DNA from: Haemophilus_D parainfluenzae_AD
GTDB taxonomy: Bacteria > Pseudomonadota > Gammaproteobacteria > Enterobacterales > Pasteurellaceae
DNA: 64,000 bases
Assembly (NCBI RefSeq): GCF_001679325.1
Contig: NZ_LZMX01000029.1
Direction: 5' to 3' (one strand)
A program made the translations under genes and the position numbers. Positions within the stretch are counted from its first letter, which is position 1; each line of letters opens with the position of its first letter. A model generated the notes under the pieces. The model worked only from the letters and a program-made list of their open reading frames with translations, had not been told where the DNA came from and searched no databases. Below, one piece after another: positions 50,894 to 60,157 of the stretch.

Positions 50894-53719
50894 TTATGCG
50901 AACTGACGTACTTCGCCGTTACCCGCTACGTTTTCCACACAACGTGGACAAAGTGTCGGATGTTCAGGATTCACACCGATTTTGTCAGAATAATGCCAGC
51001 AACGTGGACATTTTTCACCGTTAGAACGTACTACGCTTACCGCAATACCCTCTAACTCACCCGCAGCCACATCCGCAGGTTTGTCAGCTAATGGTTTCAC
51101 TTCCGCTTTTGAGGTAATTAACACGAAACGTAATTCATTGCCTAATTGTTCTAACAACGTGCGATATTCATCGTTAGCATAAACCGTTACTTCTGCTTCT
51201 AAACCACCACCGATCACTTTGTCGTTACGGGCGATTTCTAATACACGGTTCACTTCAGAACGAACTTTAATCAGTTGTTGCCAGTAAGCATCATCTAATT
51301 TTTCATTCTCGCCTAAACCAAATAAGCCTTCGTAGAATTCTTCAGTGAAGACAAATTCAGCACGAGTCGTCGCCGTTTGTGGCAAGTAGCCCCAAATTTC
51401 ATCTGCCGTGAATGACAAGATTGGTGCCATCCAACGAACCAATGCTTCTGCGATGTGCCATAACGCTGTTTGGCAACTACGACGAGCAAGACTATCCGCT
51501 TTGGTGGTGTATTGACGGTCTTTGATAATATCAAGGTAGAACGAGCCCATTTCCACAGAACAGAAACGCATTAAACGTTGTACCACCGTGTGGAATTGAT
51601 AGTTATCGTACGCGTCTTTAATTTCTTTTTGAGCATCTAACGCACAAGCTACCGCCCAACGATCTAGGCTAATCATATCTTCCGGTTTAACTGCATCACG
51701 TTGCGGATCGAAACCATTCAAGTTAGCTAGTAAGAAACGTGCGGTGTTACGAATACGACGATAGCTATCCGCGGCACGTTTTAAGATCTCATCAGAAACA
51801 GTCATTTCACCGGTATAGTCGGTAGATGCAACCCATAAACGTAAAATATCACCACCGAATTTATCCATGACTTCTTGTGGGGTCACGATGTTACCGATAG
51901 ATTTTGACATCTTACGGCCTTGACCATCAACGGTGAAACCATGGGTTAACACTTGTTTGTATGGTGCTTTATTATCTGTTGCAGTAGAAAGCATTAAAGA
52001 AGACATAAACCAACCACGGTGTTGGTCAGAACCTTCTAAATACATATCGATATCTTGACCGTTAAACTCCGGACGATTCGCCACAACAGAAGAATAGGTT
52101 GATCCTGAGTCAAACCATACGTCAAGGGTATCCGGCACTTTGCGATAGATTTCGGCATCAGCCCCTAATAATTCTTTTTCGTCTAAATCCCACCATGCTT
52201 GAATACCGGCTTTCTCTACACGTTTCGCCACTTCTTCAAGTAACTCTAAGGTACGCGGATGAAGTTCTTCGGTTTCTTTGTGCACGAATAAGGTCATCGG
52301 TACGCCCCAAGTACGTTGACGGGAAATACACCAGTCTGGGCGGTTTTCAACCATTTTCTCGATACGTGCTTGACCCCAATCAGGAATCCAACGTACACCT
52401 TTGATTTCGCCTAATGCTTGTTGGCGTAAACCTTGTGTTTCCATACCGATAAACCATTGTGGGGTTGCACGGAAAATAATCGGGGTTTTGTGACGCCAGC
52501 AGTGTGGGTAGCTGTGTTTAATTTTCTCAACTTTTAATAAGTTGCCCACTTCTTGTAATTTTTCAACAACCAATGGATTGGCTTCAAATACGCCTTTGCC
52601 TGCAAAGAATTCAGTCGTTGAAATAAATTTACCATCATTAGATACAAGACCCGCCATTGGTAAATTATATTTTTGTCCTACAATAAAGTCGTCTAAACCG
52701 TGGTCTGGTGCAGTATGTACTAAACCCGTACCACCATCTGTGGTCACGTGATCACCTAAAATTACTGGTACAGTGAAATCGTAGAACGGATGGTTAAAGC
52801 GTACTAACTCAAGCGCTTGACCTTTTACTGAACCTAATACTTCAACTTGTTCTACACCCACCGCTTTCGCCACAGATTCTACCAATTCAGCGGCTAAGAT
52901 CACACGCTCGTCGCCAAGTTGTACTAAGTTGTATTCTAAGTCTGCATTTACCGCAATCGCACGGTTAGATGGCATTGTCCAAGGTGTAGTTGTCCAAATC
53001 ACCGCAGATAATTTGCCATGACCTTTGCCTACTGCATTAAATTTCTCTTCAATTTCAACCGCACTTACAGCAGGGAAACGCACATAAATAGACGGAGAAA
53101 CTTTGTCTTCGTATTCCACTTCTGCTTCCGCTAAAGAAGAGCCGCAATCCAAACACCAGTGCACCGGTTTTGAACCTTTGTATAAGTGGCCATTCGCAAT
53201 CACTTTACCGAGAGTGCGGATGATGTTTGCTTCGGTGTTGAAGTTCATCGTTAAATAAGGATTGTCCCAATCACCCAACACACCTAAACGGATAAAGTCT
53301 TTTTTCTGACCTTCTACTTGCTCTGCCGCATATTCACGACATTTTTGGCGAAATTCAGCGGCGGTCACTTTCTCGTTTGGTTTACCCACCAAACCTTCTA
53401 CTTTTAATTCAATTGGCAAACCGTGACAGTCCCAACCAGGGATATAAGGAGAATCAAAACCTAACGCCGTTTTAGATTTAATAATAATATCTTTCAGAAT
53501 TTTATTCACGGCGTGACCGATATGAATGTTGCCGTTCGCATATGGAGGGCCATCGTGCAAAATAAAGGATTTTTTACCTTTCGTCGCTTGGCGAATTTTT
53601 TGATACAACTGTTTGTCATACCAATTTTTTAACATTACAGGTTCGCGTTTGGCTAAATCGCCACGCATTGGGAAACCTGTTTCTGGTAAATTTAACGTGT
53701 TTTTGTAATCAACTGTCAT
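50894..53719 (-). CDS. ileS: Isoleucyl-tRNA synthetase
   Basis: Class I synthetase charging tRNA-Ile, with CP1 editing domain. HIGH is at residues 66-69 (NGNIHIGHA), KMSKS is in QGRKMSKSIGN, and the C-terminal zinc cluster has EKCPRCWHY and LCPRCVENV. The start at 53719 gives 941 residues with GGA about 7 bases upstream; the longer reading begins with TTG. It follows ribF by 32 bases, as in enteric bacteria, but lspA is elsewhere in the window. Confidence 0.98.
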   Translation of the reverse strand: MTVDYKNTLNLPETGFPMRGDLAKREPVMLKNWYDKQLYQKIRQATKGKKSFILHDGPPYANGNIHIGHAVNKILKDIIIKSKTALGFDSPYIPGWDCHGLPIELKVEGLVGKPNEKVTAAEFRQKCREYAAEQVEGQKKDFIRLGVLGDWDNPYLTMNFNTEANIIRTLGKVIANGHLYKGSKPVHWCLDCGSSLAEAEVEYEDKVSPSIYVRFPAVSAVEIEEKFNAVGKGHGKLSAVIWTTTPWTMPSNRAIAVNADLEYNLVQLGDERVILAAELVESVAKAVGVEQVEVLGSVKGQALELVRFNHPFYDFTVPVILGDHVTTDGGTGLVHTAPDHGLDDFIVGQKYNLPMAGLVSNDGKFISTTEFFAGKGVFEANPLVVEKLQEVGNLLKVEKIKHSYPHCWRHKTPIIFRATPQWFIGMETQGLRQQALGEIKGVRWIPDWGQARIEKMVENRPDWCISRQRTWGVPMTLFVHKETEELHPRTLELLEEVAKRVEKAGIQAWWDLDEKELLGADAEIYRKVPDTLDVWFDSGSTYSSVVANRPEFNGQDIDMYLEGSDQHRGWFMSSLMLSTATDNKAPYKQVLTHGFTVDGQGRKMSKSIGNIVTPQEVMDKFGGDILRLWVASTDYTGEMTVSDEILKRAADSYRRIRNTARFLLANLNGFDPQRDAVKPEDMISLDRWAVACALDAQKEIKDAYDNYQFHTVVQRLMRFCSVEMGSFYLDIIKDRQYTTKADSLARRSCQTALWHIAEALVRWMAPILSFTADEIWGYLPQTATTRAEFVFTEEFYEGLFGLGENEKLDDAYWQQLIKVRSEVNRVLEIARNDKVIGGGLEAEVTVYANDEYRTLLEQLGNELRFVLITSKAEVKPLADKPADVAAGELEGIAVSVVRSNGEKCPRCWHYSDKIGVNPEHPTLCPRCVENVAGNGEVRQFA

Positions 53720-53751
53720 GTTATTTTCCAATTTTATATTTCAATCTAATT

Positions 53752-54678
53752 CTATTTTGCAAAAAATGCTTTCGCTGTTTTTACGTCTTGTTCAATTTGA
53801 GCTTTCAACGCCTCAAAAGACGGAAACTTTATCTCATCTCGAATCTTATGGCAGAATTCCACTTCGACCATTTGTCCATAAATATTCTCAGAAAAATCAA
53901 ATAAATGGACTTCTAATAATTGTATCGTACCGTTAATAGTTGGGCGTTTTCCCATGTTGGCAACGCCGTCAAAAATCTCGCCCGATTTTAACCGCACTTT
54001 CACCGCATAAACCCCTTTTACAGGGTTCACTTGACGATGTAAGCGAACATTCGCGGTAGGAAAACCAATGGTTCGGCCTAATTTATTGCCGTGGATCACA
54101 CGACCAAAAATACGATAAGGCTTACCGAGTAAATTTTGCGCATGCTGTAAATCATCTTTAGCCAATGCTTCACGGATAGCCGTACTACTGATACGTAGCT
54201 CATCCAGACAAAAAGTGCGACTGTCTTCGACTTCAAAACCAAACTGCTTTCCGGCTTGTTGCAACATCGCAAAATTGCCTAAACGTTTCGCACCAAATTT
54301 GAAATCGTCACCAATGCTGAGAAACTTCACATTTAATTTGCGCACAAGCCAATCTTCAATAAATTGTTCTGCAGGAAGATCAGCAAAAGTGCGGTCAAAT
54401 TTCGCGACGATCACCACATCCACACCCGCCTGAGCCAAATAATGTAATTTATCTCTTAATCGCATTAAACGCGCGGGCGCTTTATCGCCCATAAAATATT
54501 CACGTGGTTGTGGCTCGAAAAGCATTACTGCCATGGGTAAATTTAGCGCATTTGCTTTCTGACGAAGATGACGCGAAATCGCCTGATGCCCCAAATGCAC
54601 CCCATCAAAATTGCCAATGGTTAATGCGCACCCTGACAAATATGGCTGTGTATTATGAAGCCCACGAATTAATTGCAT
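53752..54678 (-). CDS. ribF: Bifunctional riboflavin kinase / FAD synthetase
   Basis: Makes FMN and FAD from riboflavin. The N-terminal adenylyltransferase domain has GNFDGVHLGHQAI (HxGH-type) and the segment DFKFGAKRLGN. The C-terminal kinase domain has GRTIGFPTANVRLHRQ and LEVHLFDFSENIYGQ. Length 308 is standard. It lies between murJ and ileS, all on the minus strand, and is probably cotranscribed. Confidence 0.97.
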   Translation of the reverse strand: MQLIRGLHNTQPYLSGCALTIGNFDGVHLGHQAISRHLRQKANALNLPMAVMLFEPQPREYFMGDKAPARLMRLRDKLHYLAQAGVDVVIVAKFDRTFADLPAEQFIEDWLVRKLNVKFLSIGDDFKFGAKRLGNFAMLQQAGKQFGFEVEDSRTFCLDELRISSTAIREALAKDDLQHAQNLLGKPYRIFGRVIHGNKLGRTIGFPTANVRLHRQVNPVKGVYAVKVRLKSGEIFDGVANMGKRPTINGTIQLLEVHLFDFSENIYGQMVEVEFCHKIRDEIKFPSFEALKAQIEQDVKTAKAFFAK

Positions 54679-54727
54679 TACATCTTATCCAAAAAACAAA
54701 AAATAATCGGTGCATTATAGCGGTAAC

Positions 54728-56302
54728 TTAATGTTTTGTCAGTAAATGGTGTTTACGAACACCCAATAGCACCAATACACCTAAATAAACGACCGCAGCC
54801 AGTCCGATTAACCAAGCTAGCCAATAGACACGCATTAAAAATGTCATGGCCGCCCATTCTTCAATTGATGGGCAGTTATACCAAAGCAAGCCGCCCATGG
54901 CTAAGGCGGCGCCTAAAACTTTCAGAAAAAAGACCGCACTTTTACGTGAAAAATGATACACATCCGCTTTGGCTAAACCACGATAAAGCAAATAAGCATT
55001 TAAGGTTGCTGACAGCGCAGAAGCAATCGCCAAGCCTACATAACTAAATGGAATTGCCAATACGTTAAAGCCCATATTGCTCACCATGGCGATGATCCCG
55101 ATTTTCACCGGCGTTTTGGTGTCTTGGCGTGCGTAATAGCCATTAGCCAGGATCTTAATCAGCATAAAGCTAAGCAAACCGGCATTGAATGCCCATAAAG
55201 AATAAGAGGCAGCATGCACATCCGTTAAGGTAAAGCTTCCACGCATAAACAATACCAGTAACATCGGCTGGGCTAACACGGCAATACCAATTGCGGCAGG
55301 CACGCCGAGTAATAAAATCATTCGTACGCCCCAGTCCATGGTGTTGCGAAAATCAACCGCACTTTGGGAAGAATTATCTTCTCGATTTACATGATGGCGA
55401 GCAAGTGTCGGTAAAATCACAGTAGAAATTGCGATACCAAATAGCCCAAGTGGAAACTCTAATAAACGATCTGAATAATAAAGCCAACTAATAGACCCCG
55501 TCATTAAGAAACTGGCAATGACCGTATCAAGCAGCAAGTTGATTTGGCTCACAGAAACCCCGAACAAGGCAGGAATCATTAATCGACGGATTTTCGCTAC
55601 CCCTTCATCATGCCACGCCCATTTTGGTTTTACGAGCAAGCCTGCTTTCTTCAAGAAAGGAATCTGGAATAAAAATTGTAATAAACCGCCTAAGAAGATC
55701 CCGATAGCAAGGGCAAGATCGGGATTGTCTAATCTTGGTGCGAGGAAAAGTGCGGTCGCAATCATGGCGATATTGAGTAAAACAGGCGAAAACGACATCA
55801 CGCCAAATTTGCCTATCGTATTTAAAATCGCCCCAGAAAGTGCCACAAAAGTGACGAACCATAAATAAGGAAACGTAATTTTTAAGAGTAAAGACGCTTG
55901 TTCAAATTTGTGTGCATCGGGTCCGTCATTTAGCCAATCGGTAAACCAGCCCATCCCGAAGATCGCCGCCACGACAGGCGCCCCCACCATAGCAAGCAAG
56001 GTGACAATACTGACTAAACCGCCTAGCGTACCCGACACTTTCCCGATAAATTCTCGCGTTTTAGAAAGATCGCCCGATTTTTGATATTCGGCTAATACGG
56101 GGACGAAAGCCTGAGAAAATGCCCCTTCCGCAAATAAACGACGTAAAAAGTTTGGGATACGGTTAGCGAATAGAAACACGTCCGCCACCGCACCTGCACC
56201 GATTAAATGGGCAATCACCACATCGCGGACTAAACCTAACACACGGGACACTAATGTCATCCCACTCACGATAATGCCGGATTTTAAAAGTCGTTTACTC
56301 AA
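54728..56302 (-). CDS. murJ: Lipid II flippase MurJ
   Basis: Essential flippase of peptidoglycan synthesis, 524 residues with about 14 spans. The family region is SRVLGLVRDVVIAHLIGAGAVADVFLFA followed by NFLRRLFAEGAFSQAFVPV. The start codon appears to be TTG at 56302 with AAGAGA upstream; the next ATG (Met15) would remove part of the first helix. It is divergent from rpsT and leads into ribF-ileS, the same order as in many gammaproteobacteria. Confidence 0.95.
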   Translation of the reverse strand: MSKRLLKSGIIVSGMTLVSRVLGLVRDVVIAHLIGAGAVADVFLFANRIPNFLRRLFAEGAFSQAFVPVLAEYQKSGDLSKTREFIGKVSGTLGGLVSIVTLLAMVGAPVVAAIFGMGWFTDWLNDGPDAHKFEQASLLLKITFPYLWFVTFVALSGAILNTIGKFGVMSFSPVLLNIAMIATALFLAPRLDNPDLALAIGIFLGGLLQFLFQIPFLKKAGLLVKPKWAWHDEGVAKIRRLMIPALFGVSVSQINLLLDTVIASFLMTGSISWLYYSDRLLEFPLGLFGIAISTVILPTLARHHVNREDNSSQSAVDFRNTMDWGVRMILLLGVPAAIGIAVLAQPMLLVLFMRGSFTLTDVHAASYSLWAFNAGLLSFMLIKILANGYYARQDTKTPVKIGIIAMVSNMGFNVLAIPFSYVGLAIASALSATLNAYLLYRGLAKADVYHFSRKSAVFFLKVLGAALAMGGLLWYNCPSIEEWAAMTFLMRVYWLAWLIGLAAVVYLGVLVLLGVRKHHLLTKH

Positions 56303-56447
56303 AATAGGGGTCTCTTCAAAAAAATTTGCCTTAATTGTATAGAATTTTTGTTTTTACGCTATATTCCAACGAAAAAAACTGATAAAATCCTGCCACATCG
56401 TTTGTGTGAGCCAATAGAAAGCGCTTTTTTTAAATAACGATGCTTAC

Positions 56448-56469
56448 TTTCGGTTGTGTCTCACCGAAA
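56448..56469 (+). other. Hairpin of unknown role in the murJ-rpsT gap
   Basis: TTTCGGT and ACCGAAA pair around 8 bases. There is no T tract after it, and it lies upstream of the rpsT promoter. It may be chance or an unrecognised element; seven pairs is short. Confidence 0.3.
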
Positions 56470-56486
56470 TCAACACAAATTATTCA

Positions 56487-56515
56487 TTGACAAAAGTATA
56501 AAAAATCGGCATATT
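56487..56515 (+). promoter_or_regulatory. rpsT promoter
   Basis: A consensus -35 TTGACA (56487-56492) is followed after 17 bases by CATATT (56510-56515). The promoter is about 50-80 bases before the UUG start of rpsT. Confidence 0.7.
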
Positions 56516-56567
56516 CTACGCCCTTATTTTGTCATAATCATCTAACAGAAATTTTAGGAGTTTGACC

Positions 56568-56831
56568 TTGGCTAATATCAAGTCAGCAAAAAAACGCGCG
56601 GTTCAATCTGAAAAACGCCGCCAACACAACGCAAGCCAACGCTCTATGATGCGTACTTATATCAAAAAAGTATATGCTCAAGTAGCAGCAGGTGAAAAAG
56701 CAGCAGCTGAAGCAGCATTCGTTGAAATGCAAAAAGTTGTTGACCGTATGGCTTCTAAAGGCTTAATCCACGCTAACAAAGCAGCAAACCACAAAGCTAA
56801 ATTAGCTGCTCAAATCAAAAAATTAGCGTAA
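56568..56831 (+). CDS. rpsT: 30S ribosomal protein S20
   Basis: A small basic protein of 87 residues (ANIKSAKKRAVQSEKRRQHN at the start of the mature chain) that binds 16S rRNA early in 30S assembly. The start is a UUG at 56568 with AGGAG 7 bases upstream, as in E. coli, where the poor start codon helps autoregulation. A second in-frame TTG two codons earlier is too close to the site. It has its own promoter and a compact terminator. Confidence 0.97.
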   Translation: MANIKSAKKRAVQSEKRRQHNASQRSMMRTYIKKVYAQVAAGEKAAAEAAFVEMQKVVDRMASKGLIHANKAANHKAKLAAQIKKLA

Positions 56832-56857
56832 TTAAAGCATTAAAACAGCTTAAAAAT

Positions 56858-56884
56858 AAAACCGCACTTTGGTGCGGTTTTTGT
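56858..56884 (+). terminator. rpsT terminator
   Basis: AAAACCGCAC and GTGCGGTTTT pair around a TTTG loop followed by Ts; the left arm carries an uptake signal core. Confidence 0.88.
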
Positions 56885-56991
56885 TTGCCGTAAACCGTCC
56901 TGCCACAAACGCCCGATAACAAGCTTGCATTCCCCCCTTTAACCTGTAAACTACCCCACAACTTAAAAATTAATCATAAAATAAACAATAA

Positions 56992-59337
56992 ATGACAAAA
57001 AAATCTTTTAAAAAAGCGGATCCGAATTATCAAAAAGAATTAGCCAAATACGGTAATCCGATCCCAAGCAGAGACTATATTCTGCAAATCATTCGTGAAA
57101 ATAATGCCCCGATGAGCCGGGAAGAAATTCTGACTGCACTTTCAATTAAAAGTGACGAACAACAAGAGGCTATGCGCCGCCGCTTACGCGCCATGGAAAA
57201 TGATGGACAGTTAGTCTTCACTAAACGTAAACGCTATGCCCTGCCTGAAAAATTGGATTTATTCAAAGGGATGGTTATCGGCCACCGCGAAGGCTATGGC
57301 TTTTTACAAGTCGAAGGCAAAAAAGAGGATCTCTTTATTCCTAATCACCAAATGCAACGTGTAATGCACGGTGATTTTGTATTAGCCCAACCTGCAGGCT
57401 TGGATCGTCGAGGTCGTCGTGAAGTCCGTATTGTTCGCGTACTTGAAAGTCGTAAAAAACAAATTGTCGGCCGTTTCTTCTTAGAAAATGGCTTCAGCTA
57501 CGTTGTGCCTGATGACAGTCGTATCGGACGAGATATTTTAGTCCCTAATGAACACCGCAATGGGGCCCGAATGGGGCAAGTTGTCGTGGTTGAATTGCAA
57601 GAACGATCTGCTTCCTTCACTCAACCAGTTGGGATCATTACCGAAATTTTGGGTGACAATATGGCAAAAGGGATGGAAGTGGAAATTGCACTTCGTAATC
57701 ATGACATTCCGCACCAATTCCCAAGTGCGGTCGAAAAATACGTTAAAAAATTCACGGAAGAAGTACCTGAAGAAGCAAAAAAAGGCCGTGTGGATTTACG
57801 CAATCTGCCACTGGTGACCATTGACGGCGAAGATGCACGCGATTTTGATGATGCCGTATATTGCGAAAAAAGTGGTAAAGGCTGGAAGCTTTGGGTGGCA
57901 ATTGCCGATGTCAGCTATTATGTGCGTTTACGTTCTGCATTAGACACAGAAGCTTATAACCGTGGTAACTCCGTTTACTTCCCAAATCGTGTTGTGCCAA
58001 TGCTGCCGGAGATTTTATCCAACGGATTGTGTTCACTAAATCCACAAGTTGATCGCTTGTGTATGGTGTGTGAAATGCACATCTCTGCCAAAGGTAAACT
58101 CACTGACTATCGTTTTTATGAAGCGGTAATGAACTCTCATGCACGTTTAACCTATACGAAAGTCGCGGCGATTTTAGACGGCGATGATGAGCTCCGTACG
58201 CGTTATCAAGGACTTGTTCCACATTTAGAAGAATTGCATCACCTCTATCAAGCGTTACTTAATGCACGTAAACAACGTGGTGCTATCGATTTTGAAACCA
58301 TTGAAACCAAATTTATTTTCAATGCCATGGGACGAATTGATCGCATTGAACCCGTTGTGCGAAATGATGCTCACAAAATCATTGAAGAATGCATGATTCT
58401 TGCGAATATTGCAGCGGCAAACTTTATGGAAAAACATAAAGAGCCAACCCTCTATCGTATTCATGCCACACCGAGTGAAGAAAAACTGACGTCTTTCCGT
58501 GCATTCTTAAGTGAATGCGGTTTAAGCCTTGAAGGCGGCATGAAACCGACCACAAAAGATTATGCGAAATTGTTAGAACAAGTGAAAGATCGTCCAGATC
58601 ACGAACTCATTCAAACCATGTTACTTCGCTCATTAAGCCAAGCTGTTTATCACGCGGATAATATCGGGCACTTTGGTTTGGCGTTAGAGGAATATGCTCA
58701 TTTCACCTCTCCGATTCGTCGTTATCCGGATTTAACCCTTCATCGTGGGATTAAGTATTTGTTAGCGAAAGAAAAAGGCGCTAAACGTAAAACCACAGAT
58801 ACTGGCGGCTATCACTATTCCTTTGATGAAATGGATTTATTAGGCGATCACTGCTCGATGACAGAACGCCGTGCTGATGATGCCACTCGTGAAGTAGCTG
58901 ATTGGCTGAAATGTGAATATATGCAAGATCACGTGGGTGCTGAATTTAGCGGAGTGATCTCATCTGTAACAGGCTTCGGCTTATTCGTGCGTTTAGATGA
59001 TTTATTCATTGACGGCTTAGTCCATATTTCTACTTTAGATAACGACTACTATCAATTTGATGCAGCTAAACAACGTTTAATCGGTGAAAATAGTGGTATG
59101 ATTTATCGCCTTGGCGATAAAGTCAAAATTCGTGTCGTTGCGGTTCATTTAGAACAAAAAATGGTGGATTTCAGTTTAGTTGAAAGTGCCAGAAAACCAC
59201 GTCGAGTGGGAAAAACAGCGAAACAAAAAACGAAAAAAGTCTTTAAGGAACTGCCACCTAAAGCGGCAAAAAAACGTAAAAGTGCGGTCAAAAATAAAGA
59301 TGTTTCTAAGAAACCAACTAGAAAACGGAAGAAATAA
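56992..59337 (+). CDS. rnr: Ribonuclease R
   Basis: 3'-5' exoribonuclease that degrades structured RNA and acts in tmRNA-linked quality control. In order it has an N-terminal winged-helix region (APMSREEILTAL), cold-shock domains, an RNB catalytic domain (TIDGEDARDFDDAVYCEK, with the catalytic Asp cluster, and HFTSPIRRYPDL), an S1 domain (GVISSVTGFGLFVRLDDLFIDGLVHIS), and a basic Lys-rich tail. Length 781 is typical. No strong ribosome binding site. rlmB follows 15 bases on, as in E. coli. Confidence 0.97.
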   Translation: MTKKSFKKADPNYQKELAKYGNPIPSRDYILQIIRENNAPMSREEILTALSIKSDEQQEAMRRRLRAMENDGQLVFTKRKRYALPEKLDLFKGMVIGHREGYGFLQVEGKKEDLFIPNHQMQRVMHGDFVLAQPAGLDRRGRREVRIVRVLESRKKQIVGRFFLENGFSYVVPDDSRIGRDILVPNEHRNGARMGQVVVVELQERSASFTQPVGIITEILGDNMAKGMEVEIALRNHDIPHQFPSAVEKYVKKFTEEVPEEAKKGRVDLRNLPLVTIDGEDARDFDDAVYCEKSGKGWKLWVAIADVSYYVRLRSALDTEAYNRGNSVYFPNRVVPMLPEILSNGLCSLNPQVDRLCMVCEMHISAKGKLTDYRFYEAVMNSHARLTYTKVAAILDGDDELRTRYQGLVPHLEELHHLYQALLNARKQRGAIDFETIETKFIFNAMGRIDRIEPVVRNDAHKIIEECMILANIAAANFMEKHKEPTLYRIHATPSEEKLTSFRAFLSECGLSLEGGMKPTTKDYAKLLEQVKDRPDHELIQTMLLRSLSQAVYHADNIGHFGLALEEYAHFTSPIRRYPDLTLHRGIKYLLAKEKGAKRKTTDTGGYHYSFDEMDLLGDHCSMTERRADDATREVADWLKCEYMQDHVGAEFSGVISSVTGFGLFVRLDDLFIDGLVHISTLDNDYYQFDAAKQRLIGENSGMIYRLGDKVKIRVVAVHLEQKMVDFSLVESARKPRRVGKTAKQKTKKVFKELPPKAAKKRKSAVKNKDVSKKPTRKRKK

Positions 59338-59352
59338 TAAAAAGAGAACTCT

Positions 59353-60093
59353 ATGTCAGAAAATATCTATGGTATCCATGCTGTAAACAGCATTTTAGCA
59401 AATAGCCCTGAGCGTTTAATTGAAGTTTTTGTGCTGAAAGGCCGTGAAGATAAACGCTTACAACCCTTGCTCAATGAACTCTATGCTTTAGGCATTGCGG
59501 TGCAATTTGTAAACCGTCAAACATTAGATAAAAAATCCAACGGTGAAGTGCATCAAGGCGTGATTGCTCGTGTGCAAGAAGCAAAAGAGCTGAATGAACA
59601 TGATCTGGATGAACTTCTTACGCGTAAACAAAATCCTCTTTTATTAGTGCTTGACGGCGTGACGGATCCCCATAACCTAGGAGCCTGTCTACGTACTGCA
59701 GATGCAGCTGGTGTGAGTGCCGTTATCGTGCCAAAAGATAAATCTGCTCAACTCACTTCTATCGCACGTAAAGTGGCTTGCGGTGCAGCAGAGACTGTGC
59801 CATTAATTCGTGTAACTAATTTAGCGCGTACTTTACGAGATCTACAACAAAATCATAATATTTGGGTAGTAGGTACAGCCGGCGAAGCAACAGAAACCAT
59901 TTATCAAAGTAAACTCACGGGTTCTCTTGCTTTAGTGATGGGGGCCGAAGGTGAAGGCATGCGTCGCCTTACCCGTGAGCACTGCGATCAACTCATTAGT
60001 ATTCCAATGGCGGGCTCAGTGTCATCCCTGAATGTTTCCGTTGCGACAGGTGTGTGTTTATTTGAAATTGTGAGACAACGTCTTGCCGCCTAA
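59353..60093 (+). CDS. rlmB: 23S rRNA (Gm2251) 2'-O-methyltransferase
   Basis: SPOUT-class methyltransferase with an N-terminal L30e-like domain (IYGIHAVNSILANSPERLIEVFVLKG) and a knotted C-terminal domain. The SAM motifs are DGVTDPHNLGACLRTADAAGV, LVMGAEGEGMRRL and IPMAGSVSSLNVSVA. Length 246 is close to E. coli. GAGAA lies before the ATG. It is cotranscribed with rnr. Confidence 0.97.
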   Translation: MSENIYGIHAVNSILANSPERLIEVFVLKGREDKRLQPLLNELYALGIAVQFVNRQTLDKKSNGEVHQGVIARVQEAKELNEHDLDELLTRKQNPLLLVLDGVTDPHNLGACLRTADAAGVSAVIVPKDKSAQLTSIARKVACGAAETVPLIRVTNLARTLRDLQQNHNIWVVGTAGEATETIYQSKLTGSLALVMGAEGEGMRRLTREHCDQLISIPMAGSVSSLNVSVATGVCLFEIVRQRLAA

Positions 60094-60124
60094 AACGTGC
60101 GAAAAACTAACCGCACTTGATATA

Positions 60125-60156
60125 AAAAATGCCGATAAATCATTATCGGCATTTTT
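60125..60156. terminator. Bidirectional terminator (rlmB / brnQ)
   Basis: AAAAATGCCGATAA (60125-60138) and TTATCGGCATTTTT (60143-60156) form a perfect 14-bp stem with an ATCA loop between convergent genes. Confidence 0.92.
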
Positions 60157-60157
60157 A

